A DNA stretch of 64,000 nt from Orychophragmus violaceus (Eukaryota; Streptophyta; Magnoliopsida; Brassicales; Brassicaceae): NCBI GenBank assembly GCA_030180135.1, contig CM058239.1:113989318-114053317 (forward strand), read 5' to 3'. Position 1 is the first letter of the stretch, and the number at the start of each line of letters is the position of its first letter. Below the pieces are notes generated by a model. It saw only the letters and a list, made by a program, of their open reading frames with translations. It had not been told where the DNA came from and did no database searches. Made by a program: the position numbers and the translations under genes. Positions 33,280 through 43,689 of this stretch are shown one piece after another.

Positions 33280-36200
33280 TTACATTTCAATGTTTCTAAT
33301 GCCTACAGCTTCAGTCAGGAACTCGAGCTTAGGCCTTGGGAGTGGCTTTGTCAACGGATCAGCGACATTATCATCTGTCGGAACTCGGCTGATCTTAACT
33401 TCCTTTCTATTAATGATGTCACGTATCAAGTGATATCTTCTTTGAACATGCTTGGATTTCTGGTCTGATCTTGGTTCCTTTGCCTGAGCTATAGCACCAT
33501 TGTTGTCACAAAACAGTGCCAGAGGCTCAGCCGCATCTGGTATCACACCTAGTTCCATAATGAACTTTCGTATCCAAACAGCTTCCTTCGCTGCTTCCGA
33601 GGCGGCGATATATTCAGCTTCTGTAGTGGAATCAGCAACGGTGTCCTGCTTGGAGCTTCTCCAACTTACTGCACCGCCATTCAGACAAAAGACATAACCG
33701 GACTGTGACCGGAAATCATCTGTGTCTGTCTGGAAACTTGCATCCGTGAATCCACTGACTTTAAGCACATCACTTCCACCGTACACCAAGAACTTATCCT
33801 TAGTATGTCTTAGATACTTCAAGATATTCTTTACGGCAATCCAATGGTTTTCACCTGGATTTGACTGGTATCTACTCGTCATGCTCAATGCATAAGCAAC
33901 ATCAGGACGAGTACAGATCATGGCATACATAACAGATCCTATAGCAGATGCATAGGGAATGTTCTTCATACGCTCGAGTTCAGCAGCCGTCGTAGGGCTC
34001 TGCTTCTTGCTTAGCGTTGTGCCATGTACCATTGGCGTGAAGCCCTTCTTGGAATCTTTCATGCTGAATCTTTGTAGGACTTTGTCAATGTATGAGTCTT
34101 GACACAAGCCTATCAGCCTCTTAGGTCTATCCCGATAGATCCTAATTCCAAGAACGTATGCGGCTTCACCCATGTCTTTCATGGAAAAACAACTTCCAAG
34201 CCAGTCTTTTACAGACTTCAGCATTGGAACGTCGTTTCCGAGAAGCAGTATGTCATCAACATACAGAATAAGAAAAACGATTTTGCTCCCACTAGTTTTC
34301 TTATACACGCATTGTTCTTCTTCGTTTCTGATAAAGTCAAATTGCTTGATCGCTTCATCAAAACGAAGATTCCAGCTCCTCGATGCTTGCTTCAATCCAT
34401 AAATGGATTTATGAAGCTTGCATACTTTCCCAGCATTCTTTGGATCTATGTAACCGTCAGGCTGCGTCATATACACATCCTCTTCCAGAATACCATTCAG
34501 GAAGGCGGTTTTCACGTCCATCTGCCAAATTTCATAATCATGAAAAGCTGCAGTTGCTAGTAGAATCCGAATAGATTTCATCATAGCCACCGGTGAATAG
34601 GTTTCATCGTAGTCCACACCGTGAGCTTGTCTGAAACCTTTTGCCACCAACCTGGCTTTATAAATCTGGACATTTCCATCCACGTCAATCTTCTTCTTGA
34701 AGATCCATTTGCACTCGATGGCTTTTACACCAGCAGGCAAATCAACCAACGAAAAGACTTGATTGACCGACATGGAGTCCATCTCGGAATCAGTGGCCTG
34801 GCGCCACTTTGAGGAATCTGGGCCCATCATGGCTTGATTGAAGTTCGATGGTTCATCACCATCAATGATCAGAAGATCATGACAGTCAGTCACGAGGAAT
34901 CCTTGATATCTCTCGGGTTCGTGACGGATCCTCCCGGATCTTCGAACTTCAGGTACCACAGGTTCAGGCTCTACAATTTCTTGTAGGGCCTCCTCCTGCT
35001 CTTCCTCATTAGGTTGAGCAGTATCCTGTTCATCTTGAATTTCTTCAAGCAGTACCTTACTCCCACTGTCTTTCTTAGAGAGAAACTCCCTCTCAAGAAA
35101 ATTACAATCCCGGGCAACAAAGATCTTGTTCTCGGAACGTAGATAGAAGTAATAAGCCTTGGTTTCCCGTGGATAACCAATAAAATAGCATTTGTCAGAT
35201 TTTGGTGTAAGCTTGTCTGAGATCAATCTCTTGACATAGGCTTCACAACCCCAAATTCTGAGATAAGACAGCACTGGAGCCACTCCAGTCCATAATTCAT
35301 ATGGTGTCTTTGCTACTGCTTTTGATGGCGCTCTATTTAGAGTGAACACTGCTGTTAGCAGAGCATATCCCCAAAGGGATATAGGAAGGTCTGTGTGACT
35401 CATCATAGATCGAACCATATCTAATAAGGTCCGATTTATCCTCTCAGACACACCATTCCATTGAGGTGTTCCAGGAGGAGTGAGTTGGGATACGATCCCA
35501 CACTCTCTCAGATGATCACTGAATTCCTGGCTTAAGTATTCTCCTCCTCGGTCGGACCGAAGAGCCTTAATGCTTTTGCCAAGTTGGTTCTGTACTTCAT
35601 TTTGGAATTCTCTGAACTTCTCAAAAGATTCAGACTTATGTTTCATTAAATAAACATATCCATACCTACTGAAATCATCAGTGAAGGTAATGAAGTACTG
35701 ATAGTTTCCTCTTGCATTAGTGGACATTGGGCCACACACATCAGTGTGTATCAGGCCCAATAAGTCACTGGCCCTCTCGTTAGGTTTATTAAAGGGGGCC
35801 CGTGTCATTTTGCCCATCATGCAGGATTCGCATTTCTCACATGACTCAAAGTCAAATGAGCCAAGAAGTCCATTCGAATGGAGCCTCTTGATGCGTTTCT
35901 CGCTGATGTGCCCTAAACGACAATGCCATAGAAACGTTCGGTTTTCCTCATTAGGTTTAAACCGTTTTGTATTAATGTTATAAATTGGCGCGGATTGATC
36001 GAGTATGTAAAGCCCATTCGTAAGAGGGGCAGAACCATAGAACAAATTGTTGCGATTGAAGGAACATAATTTATTCTTAACTGAAAAATCATAACCTTCC
36101 AAATCCAACAAAGAAATTGAAATAATATTTCTGCTTATAGCAGGTACAAAATAACAATTATTAAGTTCTAAAATCAATCCCGAAGGTAAAGACAACAAGT

Positions 36201-37257
36201 ATGTTCCTACAGCTAGTGCTGAAACTTTCGCTCCATTCCCAACTCGTAGTTCCACTTGTCCTTGCTTCAGCCTTCTACTGTTGCTGAGTGCCTGCATATT
36301 AGTACAAATATGAGCCCCACAACCAGTATCCATGACCCATGAGGTATTATCAGAAGTAGTTGTATTAACTTCTATAACAAAAATACCTGTCGAAGAAGTC
36401 TCGAGAGTCTTCTTCTTCAATTCCTTTAGACCTTCTTGGAATTTCTTACATTCTCTCCTCCAATGCCCTGGTTCTTTACAGAACCTGCATATGTCAGTTG
36501 GCCCAGCCTTGGACTTGGGCTTGGGCTTTGGCGTGTCCTTGTCCTCGACATGGACAGCCTTGGCCTTTCCCTTATCCTTAGCAGAGGATTTCTTAAAGCC
36601 CTTGCCCTTTTGCACCATAAGCACACTGGGGTCCTTGGCAGTTTTCCTCAAGTTGGGCTCTGCAGTCTTGAGCATTCCGTGAAGCTCAGGCAATGTCTTA
36701 CTCAAGCCATGCATGTTAAAGTTCAGAATGAACTGATCATAGCTTGCAGGTAATGACTGCAGAATGATGTCGCAGGCAAGTTCCTGGCTGATTGGGCAGT
36801 CGAGTTTCTGAAGATGATCGAGATAACCCATCATCTTCAAGACATGAGGACTCACTGCCGCATTCGCAGCCAACTTGCAGTCCAAGAGGCTCTTAACTGT
36901 CTGGAACCTCTCAGTCCTAGCCTGCTCCTGAAAAAGTGATTTCAGGCTTGCCATTATCTCGATGGGTGACAAAACACTCTCGAACTGCTTCTGCAGCTCA
37001 GCAGTCATTGTCACCAACATCAGGCAATAGACATCATTTTCATCTGACGAATGCTTTTCCCAAGCATTATGCACAGTCCTGGCGGCATTGGCAGGAGGCC
37101 TCTCGGGGAGAGGATCACGAAGGACATAATCCTTCTTCTCCTGCTTGAGGACCAGCCTCAAGTTCCTTGACCATGTCAGGAAGTTCGTTCCAGTCAGCTT
37201 CTCCTTCTCGAGAACAGACCGGATCGAGAATGCGTTTGGTGTGCTTGTAGTAGTCAT
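33280..37257 (-). CDS. Copia Gag-Pol polyprotein, intact
   Basis: 1325 aa from the ATG at 37257, with no stop or frameshift. Gag occupies roughly 1-255, followed by a CCHC knuckle at 257-270 (CRFCKEPGHWRREC). The aspartic protease motif WVMDTGCG has its Asp at about 310. A GAG-pre-integrase zinc-binding segment lies around 443-490 (WHCRLGH, then CEKCESC). The integrase core triad is about D506, D569, E605, with 35 residues between the last two. Reverse transcriptase runs about 830-1080 (KWIFKKK, VKTAFLNG, YVDD at 999-1002), then RNase H (STTEAEYIA, FCDNNGA, RRYHLIRD). Length and order match autonomous plant copia elements. It copies element RNA to cDNA and integrates it. Confidence 0.96.
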   Translation of the reverse strand: MTTTSTPNAFSIRSVLEKEKLTGTNFLTWSRNLRLVLKQEKKDYVLRDPLPERPPANAARTVHNAWEKHSSDENDVYCLMLVTMTAELQKQFESVLSPIEIMASLKSLFQEQARTERFQTVKSLLDCKLAANAAVSPHVLKMMGYLDHLQKLDCPISQELACDIILQSLPASYDQFILNFNMHGLSKTLPELHGMLKTAEPNLRKTAKDPSVLMVQKGKGFKKSSAKDKGKAKAVHVEDKDTPKPKPKSKAGPTDICRFCKEPGHWRRECKKFQEGLKELKKKTLETSSTGIFVIEVNTTTSDNTSWVMDTGCGAHICTNMQALSNSRRLKQGQVELRVGNGAKVSALAVGTYLLSLPSGLILELNNCYFVPAISRNIISISLLDLEGYDFSVKNKLCSFNRNNLFYGSAPLTNGLYILDQSAPIYNINTKRFKPNEENRTFLWHCRLGHISEKRIKRLHSNGLLGSFDFESCEKCESCMMGKMTRAPFNKPNERASDLLGLIHTDVCGPMSTNARGNYQYFITFTDDFSRYGYVYLMKHKSESFEKFREFQNEVQNQLGKSIKALRSDRGGEYLSQEFSDHLRECGIVSQLTPPGTPQWNGVSERINRTLLDMVRSMMSHTDLPISLWGYALLTAVFTLNRAPSKAVAKTPYELWTGVAPVLSYLRIWGCEAYVKRLISDKLTPKSDKCYFIGYPRETKAYYFYLRSENKIFVARDCNFLEREFLSKKDSGSKVLLEEIQDEQDTAQPNEEEQEEALQEIVEPEPVVPEVRRSGRIRHEPERYQGFLVTDCHDLLIIDGDEPSNFNQAMMGPDSSKWRQATDSEMDSMSVNQVFSLVDLPAGVKAIECKWIFKKKIDVDGNVQIYKARLVAKGFRQAHGVDYDETYSPVAMMKSIRILLATAAFHDYEIWQMDVKTAFLNGILEEDVYMTQPDGYIDPKNAGKVCKLHKSIYGLKQASRSWNLRFDEAIKQFDFIRNEEEQCVYKKTSGSKIVFLILYVDDILLLGNDVPMLKSVKDWLGSCFSMKDMGEAAYVLGIRIYRDRPKRLIGLCQDSYIDKVLQRFSMKDSKKGFTPMVHGTTLSKKQSPTTAAELERMKNIPYASAIGSVMYAMICTRPDVAYALSMTSRYQSNPGENHWIAVKNILKYLRHTKDKFLVYGGSDVLKVSGFTDASFQTDTDDFRSQSGYVFCLNGGAVSWRSSKQDTVADSTTEAEYIAASEAAKEAVWIRKFIMELGVIPDAAEPLALFCDNNGAIAQAKEPRSDQKSKHVQRRYHLIRDIINRKEVKISRVPTDDNVADPLTKPLPRPKLEFLTEAVGIRNIEM

Positions 37258-38946
37258 ATCTGAAATATATGTAAATAAAAAGGTTATTAGTTATACGTTC
37301 AAAATGATTAATCTCGTATTAAAGTTTAATATGATTAATCACGCATTATATTCAATAACATAAGTTACCCTCAATAGAATATAATGATTCCAAGATCCAC
37401 ATATAACTAAGATCAAAGTGGGCCACTGGCCGTCACCCAACCTTAGCTTATATCGGTAAGCCCTATATCGGCTAATTATATCCGTGATATAACTCTTGGT
37501 TGTGAATCTGGGCCCGAGGCCCAATCCACTCTGATGTCTCAAGGCCCGGGACTCCCGATGGCCTAGTCAAGAAAACCGGACTATACAGTCATGTAATCAT
37601 TAATGTCTGGGACTCCCAATGACATTTATGAATCACAAACCGTCTTACCCACGCAAAAGCAGACATCCTCACACTGTAAGGCCATGAATGCAATTGAATG
37701 GGCTTTGACAGCTGACATAGCCTGGACAAGACATCCAACGCTTGATATTATTTGAGGTTCGTAGGTTTATTAAAATCATTCCCAAAATAGAAGATTACTA
37801 TTTCGGGAAACTTTCTATTTATGGAAACCTACTATTTTTGGAAACTTTCTAAAATTGGAAACTTTCTAAAACCGGAAACTTTCTAACTTTAGAAATTTCT
37901 TTAAAATCCAAAACCCGCAAATTCAGAAACTTCTATTTTAAGAAACTTTCTAATTTCAAAATTTCGGAAACTTTTAATTTAAAAACGACTTTATAATTTT
38001 TATAAAATAGATTTTAAATTGATCTGAAGAAAGACTCAATTAACTGGCCCAATTGTTTTAACTTCTTGGCCCGAGGCCCAAGAATTGGTCCATGTCCAAG
38101 ACATGACCCAATTGTCCAATCAATTGACATAACCGGTCTGGTTCATTAAAACTGGTCTAACCAAGTTTTAATTACTACGATGACCACAATTGTCAACCGG
38201 TTATTTACTAAACCGGAATCTCTCAATTTATTTGGTCCAACCAAATCAAATTAGAAATTCCCGGTTTAGGCACTAAATCCAATATTTCTTTCGACATTGG
38301 ATTTCTTATCCTGGTTTAACCAGATTTAATAAAATTATTAAAACCTGTTTATTAAACCAGAACGAAGATTTTAATCAAGTTTTGAACCGAACCAGCTAAC
38401 CGAAATCGAACCGGCCCATCACACCCAAAACCCTAACCGGCCAGCCGTAAGCCTCACGCAAAAGCGATAGCCGCAGGCCAGCCGCGTTTGATCCGGATCG
38501 GGACGTTCGCTCGGCAGCTCGGGACGGGACGTGATGCTCGGGTCGAGAGATCGGGACGTCCGAGAGCGTGACGCGATCCGGACGGTCGAAACCTCACGCG
38601 ATCGGGACACCATCCGGACGAGACGATCGGGACGACGAACGCGGGACGCGATCCATGCGATCGGCTATCGCACGATCCATGCGATCGGGACGTCTCTCGG
38701 TCGACCGTCCGCCGTCCACCCGAGCCTCCTTTCGGCCGTAAAACCAACCGGCCAAGCCGGTCGATCCATCTTTGGCCGATCGCAAATCTGAGTCATATAG
38801 CTCATGTTTTGCGATTTTTCTTGTGTGTTTAGGGTTCAATTCTGATTCTTAACTGTTTTATCTTATCAGTAATTGATTCAAAAACAATTCTAAACAGATT
38901 AAACAACCTAAACAATGAATCTAAAACAAGAAACCTAAGAACCAAT
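37258..38946 (-). other. 5' leader of the intact copia element
   Basis: 1.7 kb between the primer-binding site and the gag ATG. Near 37800-37935 the phrase ggaaactttctaaaa recurs about six times. Around 38080-38400 are cc-ggtt-rich imperfect repeats. At about 38480-38770 it switches to a strongly CG-rich block built on gatcgggacg and gatccggacg. Open frames across the CG-rich block exist on both strands but are probably by-products of composition. Confidence 0.75.
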
Positions 38947-38960
38947 GGCTCTGATACCAC

Positions 38961-39587
38961 TGTAGAAGTTATGGTTGATCCTGATTCAATTCTCGTATTG
39001 ATATCAACCTAAACATGCATTAGATCTAGGTGTTCTTATTTAGAAACATTAGATGATCTCACCTTTTACCTGTTAGTTGCAGCGGAAAGAAGAACAGGTC
39101 AATGATCAGGGAGATACACCGAGAGATGGATCCTCCAAAGGCTCACACACGCAATCACCGGAAACTGGCTGCTAGACCACAAGGAGGCTGGCGCAGAGAG
39201 AGAGGAGAAAATCGGCTGGGTTTTGGGGTTAGGGGGAAAAGACTTGGCTTTTAGTCATTAAAAGCCTTCTCTTTCCCTTATAGGCTTTTGGGCCCAATCT
39301 GATTAAATCCCATTTAATCAGACCCATTAATCTTTCTCTCTTAGTACGACAAATGCCTAGCACTTTTGTCGTACTTCTGCTAAGCCGTTCCAACATTATT
39401 TCCTGCTAGCTTAAGCGTGTGACCCATATGGGATCATACAATAAAGGCAATAAGTCCAAGACTTATAGATCATGAGCGGACTCTAGCAAGCCATCATGAC
39501 CCCCAGCATTGTATGACTTATGTCTGATCACAGACATACTCTTACGTCATAGAGACAGTACAGAGATTGCTGGACATAATTCCAACA
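38961..39587 (-). repeat. 5' LTR of the intact copia element
   Basis: 627 bp. It differs from the 3' LTR at two visible sites: cttataggc here versus cttatgggc, and ttaagcgtg here versus ttaagtgtg. Flanked on the right by CACTA at 39588-39592. Confidence 0.96.
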
Positions 39588-39911
39588 CACTACACCGGCG
39601 AGAACGAAAGGAAACAGACCACTGTCAACAACTAAGACAGACGATGACCACGGACTCCAACGAGCACTGATGCCCGTAGAGTTGACAGAACTGGTGGGTG
39701 AAGCCGAGGAGAACGACGACGAGACACTGAGACACCGGATGAATCAAGAAACACAACGAAAGGTCCTCTCCCGGCGGCGGCACCACAAACTGTCGGCCGC
39801 CGGATAAGGAAAGCGACTATAGGCAGAGGGCGGCACTTCCTCAAAAGTCGTGTCAGAGAGAACCCTTATTAGGATTTCGATATTCTTTATATGTGGCAAG
39901 TAGAAAAGTTT

Positions 39912-40433
39912 ATATCGATAAAAAAATACAAGTTAAAAAAAATATTTGCACAAGACAATTGGATTTACAGATCAAATACTCGGTTGTGCTAAGCCAGGTT
40001 CAAAAGAAAGTGTGTCATGAGATTATAACATGAAACACTAAAGATTTGACATTTTTCGAAAAGATTCAATGACCAGTTCATCTATATGCATCTAACTTTA
40101 ACTTTTTTAAAATTTTGTTTTTTATTTCCCATTCTAATTTTCCGGATTCGTTTTGTATTTGTCTATATTAAAATTAGTTTAATTCTCTCTTTTTTTTTTT
40201 ATTAACGGCCGATTTGTATCTGATCACCATTGTTATGCACTCATCCGGATACCCAATTTTTTATTGGATTGTTTTTATAATTAATTAATATAAATATGTT
40301 TTTTTTTGAAAAAATCTCTTATTCTCGACAAAAAAAAACTCTTTAAGAAAACTTAATTTTCATATAAATTAAAATTACACAAAAAGATGAAAAAATAAAA
40401 ACAAGGCATATGTGCTTTAAATTGAGTTGTTGA
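39912..40433. other. AT-rich spacer
   Basis: Between two retroposon insertions. No gene or structured repeat seen. The last 15 bases (40419-40433, aaattgagttgttga) are the left target duplication of the next LINE. Confidence 0.5.
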
Positions 40434-40608
40434 CGAACCTATTTTTAGTGTGCATCATCCCATTTCTAAACTTTTTTTTAGTACTGGAAGTATGGAGAAC
40501 ATCACCTCTCTTCTAGTACTGGGAGTATGGAGAACATCACCTCTTCACAGCCTACAGTTTTCCTCATAACCAAAAGCTCTCCTTTGAAGCTTAACAAATC
40601 TCGACAAG

Positions 40609-41963
40609 ATGCATCGACGGCTCTCTTATGCAGAAAAAGGCAAGGGACACGCCAACTCTCCTCAACATCCAACATGCCGAAGAGTCAAGGTCCCAACCTT
40701 TGATAACAACGACCTCATCCAAGACAACAAGCTTACTCTGGTGGGACGCATGGCAAACCCAAAAGAGCAAAGGTTATGGTCAATGATACCTTACATCTCA
40801 AAAAGATGAAATCTAAAAAGGAAAACTATAGGATCTGACCTGGGTAAGGGATGCTTCCATTTCCGCTTTGAGCTGGAAGAATACTTAGAAAAGGTCTTGG
40901 ACAATAGAACATATCACTTCTCTAGATGGATGCTCATCTTGCAAAGATGGAAACCAACAATAGCACCAGAGTTTCACTCCCAAATACCTTTCTGGATCCG
41001 GCTGAAAGGAATGCCCCTCAACTACTGGAAGGAGGAAACTCTGATAACTACAAAGGTTTTGAACTTACAAAATCCTCTGCAAAAGTGAGAGTTTATATTA
41101 ATTGCCTCCAGCCTCTAACCCAGAAGACTATCCTTGAGTTCAACAACGGAGATGAAGCACTGGTGGATCTTGAATATGAAAAACTGGAACATCACTGTAC
41201 CTACTGCTTCAGACTCTCTCATCTCTAGAAGAACTGCCCAGACTCACTGGCGAATCTCAAGAAAAGCCCAGGCCTGCCTCTGGCAAATAAGGAGACATGG
41301 CATGGAAGCTCCCATAACCTTAGCCAGTACGAATCCAAAGAGAGGATTCACTCCACAGGATAACAAAGCAAAACAGCTAACACGGCTGCCAAGATAGACT
41401 TTAGCCAAAGATTAGACCGCCATGGTCGGCTGTTTGGGAACATAATCTCTGATACCCACACCCCTACTCCAAATTCAAAAAGCTTTTCTCAGCCTCCCAC
41501 GGGTACTATCCCAACTGAGAGAAGACATACTTTAAACTCAAGACTTGATTTTCATGCATACCACAAAGAAGTAAGTTCGCACTCCAACAAAGTTCACACG
41601 GTATAGAGGCAAGGAAAGATGTATGTACCAAGGCGTACCTACTCCCATGCAAGTCACACAGATCCCCACGAGTACTGGAGAGAACGCATCCCTGCTTCTT
41701 TACCTAGAGATCGTAATGGCTCAGTAAACTCCACTGAAAATGTTAATCCACACATGGAGGAGGTGGAAGCTTCTACCCTCCCCACACCACCTCCTATCCC
41801 CACTAGAGAGGAGGTCTTGGAGGAGCTTCGGGAGGTATCCATCCGCTATACTCACTGCAAGGACCCAGCAGAAAGTGCAGCAAGAAAAATGAGAGTTCTC
41901 GAGGGGGAGGAACAAGGAATGATAGAGGATACTGCTACAATGATCATAGCTGCGGCAACATAA
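40609..41963 (+). pseudogene. LINE ORF1-like: DUF4283 plus CCHC knuckle
   Basis: MHRRLSYAEKGKGHANSPQH starts the frame; NNDLIQDNKLTLVGRMANPK and YHFSRWMLILQRWKPTIAPE are typical of the plant DUF4283 domain in LINE gag-like proteins. A TGA at about 40807 and a frameshift near 41040 break it. The second frame (40926-41228) carries AKVRVYINCLQPLTQKTILE and a CTYCFRLSH knuckle in which the next codon is a stop. 41619-41963 is a Pro/Glu-rich linker. The family binds LINE RNA. Confidence 0.78.
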
Positions 41964-42394
41964 AAATATATCCAAACCCAAGTCTCAGAGCAACCGTAAA
42001 TGGAGACCCAGGTGGCACCTGAGATAACCTAACCAACGACGGTGGAGAATGTAAGCACCCAAGCACCAGTTGAAAAGAGAAAACGCGAGAGGCGGACCCT
42101 ACAAAAGCAACAGCTCAATACATCACTGAAAGTCTCAGTACCAGTAATCAAAAAGAGGAAAGTCCGCACCATACATATATCACCAAAATGAAGAGTATCA
42201 AAGGACATAACAATACCTAGAGTGGGAACTAGAAAAAACACAACAACGGAGGTTAGTGAACCCTCACAGCCGAGGAAAAGCCGTAATGGATCTTCTGCAG
42301 GCAATGGATCCTCTGCAGGTCAACCACCAACGACCAAAATAATGCCAGCCATGATCAGGAGTAGGGTGGATTTTCGGAATTCCCCTCCCCCTAT

Positions 42395-43480
42395 TCCTTA
42401 AAAGTATTGAGCTGGAACTGTTGTGGTTTGAGGAATCCCATAACAATTCGCCGCCTCAAAGATTTACATAAGAATGAATCTCCAGATGTAATATTCCTCA
42501 TGGAAACGAAGAACTCAAATGACTTTGTGCACGACAAGCTGAAAGAATTCAACTACCAATCAAATTTCCTCATTCCTCCCCATGGGAAGGGAGGTGGAGG
42601 CCTGTCGCTATTATGGAAGGACAATATCCAACTGGAGATTCTAGAGTCTTGCAAAAGTTTTATCCACACAGAGGTCAGACATAAAGACCAACGTTTCGCA
42701 GCTACCTTTATCTACGGATAACCAGACCAGGCCCTGAGAAAGGATGTCTGGCACACAATTAAAAGTCTCAACTCCCAACCTGAGCTCCCTTGGTTTCTCT
42801 CTGGTGACTTTAACAAGATCTTGCACAATGGAGAAAAGTCAGGTGGACCAGAAAGAGCAGAAGGAACATTTATAGAATTCCGGACAATGTTGTTAGAATG
42901 TGATCTTTATGACATCAAGCATACATGAAATTTCTACTCATGGATAGGGGTTAGACATACACACCTGGTTCATGCAAGACTCGATAGATCCCTGGCCAAC
43001 AGCTCCTGGTTTAATTTGTTCCCAGCAGCAAGATGCCACTATCTCCAGTATGAAGGATCTGATCACCAGCCAGTGATCACCTACTTTACTCCAACGTCCA
43101 AGAAAAGAAGGGGCTTGTTTCGCTATGATAGGAGACTTCACAACAATACTGAGGTGCAAAACCTAATTGGGAAGGTCTAGAATGATGAACCACTCGCGTC
43201 AGTTGAACACCACATTAGTATCTGTCGCAAAGCTATAATTGACTGGACCAGAGAACAAAGAAGAAACAGTCAACTTCACATAAAGGAACTAAAAGAGAGT
43301 CTAGAAGCAGCTATGTCTACAGACTCTACTGCCTCTAACCAAGACTTGACTCTGAACATCAATGAAATCAATGTCAAACTAAAGCAAGCCTATAGAGAGG
43401 AAGAAGAGTTCTGGAGACAAAGAAGTCAAAAATTCTGGCTAGTATATGGAGACAAAAATACATGATATTTCTTTGCTGCT
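42395..43480 (+). pseudogene. LINE AP-endonuclease region
   Basis: Begins with LSWNCCGLRNPITIRRLKDL, the typical start of plant LINE endonucleases, followed by VIFLMETKN (catalytic Glu region), LPWFLSGDFNKIL (GDFN motif) and GSDHQPVI (SDH motif). In-frame stops occur at about 42719, 42926 and 43180. The endonuclease nicks target DNA during retrotransposition; the breaks make this copy inactive. Confidence 0.82.
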
Positions 43481-43689
43481 ACCAAGGGCATAAGGGTTAC
43501 AAATAATATTTTGGTTCTAGAAGATGCAGCGGGAGAACCCATATATGAGGAACCCCTTATATCACAGGAAATATGTAACTAATTCCAGAACTTATTCACC
43601 TCCGCACCTGGCCAAAGGAAAGAAACGATACGGAGTGCCCTAACACCAATCATATCCGATGAGATGAATGAACAGCTAATCAGACCCCC

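Larger units (their letters stand above)
31799..39587 (-). mobile_element. Young, structurally complete Ty1/copia retrotransposon
   Basis: 7789 bp. The LTRs are 31799-32425 and 38961-39587, each 627 bp, and differ by eye at two positions only (both transitions). The 5-bp target duplication is CACTA (31794-31798 and 39588-39592). The primer-binding site complement ggctctgatacca lies at 38947-38959 and the polypurine tract AGTGGGAGAT next to the 3' LTR at 32426. One uninterrupted gag-pol frame lies inside. It has every part needed for autonomy, though transcription was not testable. Confidence 0.96.
30651..39911 (-). mobile_element. LINE-type non-autonomous retroposon, interrupted by a copia element
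   Basis: A 16-bp direct repeat gcaagtagaaaagttt lies at 30651-30666 and 39896-39911. Just inside the left copy is a T run (complement of a poly-A tail), the mark of a target-primed retroposon pointing left. Without the copia element (31799-39587) and one copy of its target duplication, the body is about 1.4 kb. Its minus strand is GC-richer and holds only short open stretches (39844-39632, 31792-31589) rich in Arg, Ser, Val and Leu. No RT was recognised. It could be a Sadhu-like element or a LINE derivative; family not assigned. Confidence 0.7.

Noticed and set aside
34099..36753. Several plus-strand ORFs of 60-150 aa across the intact copia
   Set aside because: Antisense shadows of the 1325-aa polyprotein.
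38419..38839. Arg-rich ORFs on both strands in the CG-rich copia leader
   Set aside because: Open in several frames because of the GATCGGGACG repeats; no start context or homology.
31794..39592. CACTA at both ends, suggesting a CACTA DNA transposon
   Set aside because: CACTA here is just the 5-bp target duplication; LTRs, PBS, PPT and copia polyprotein define the element.
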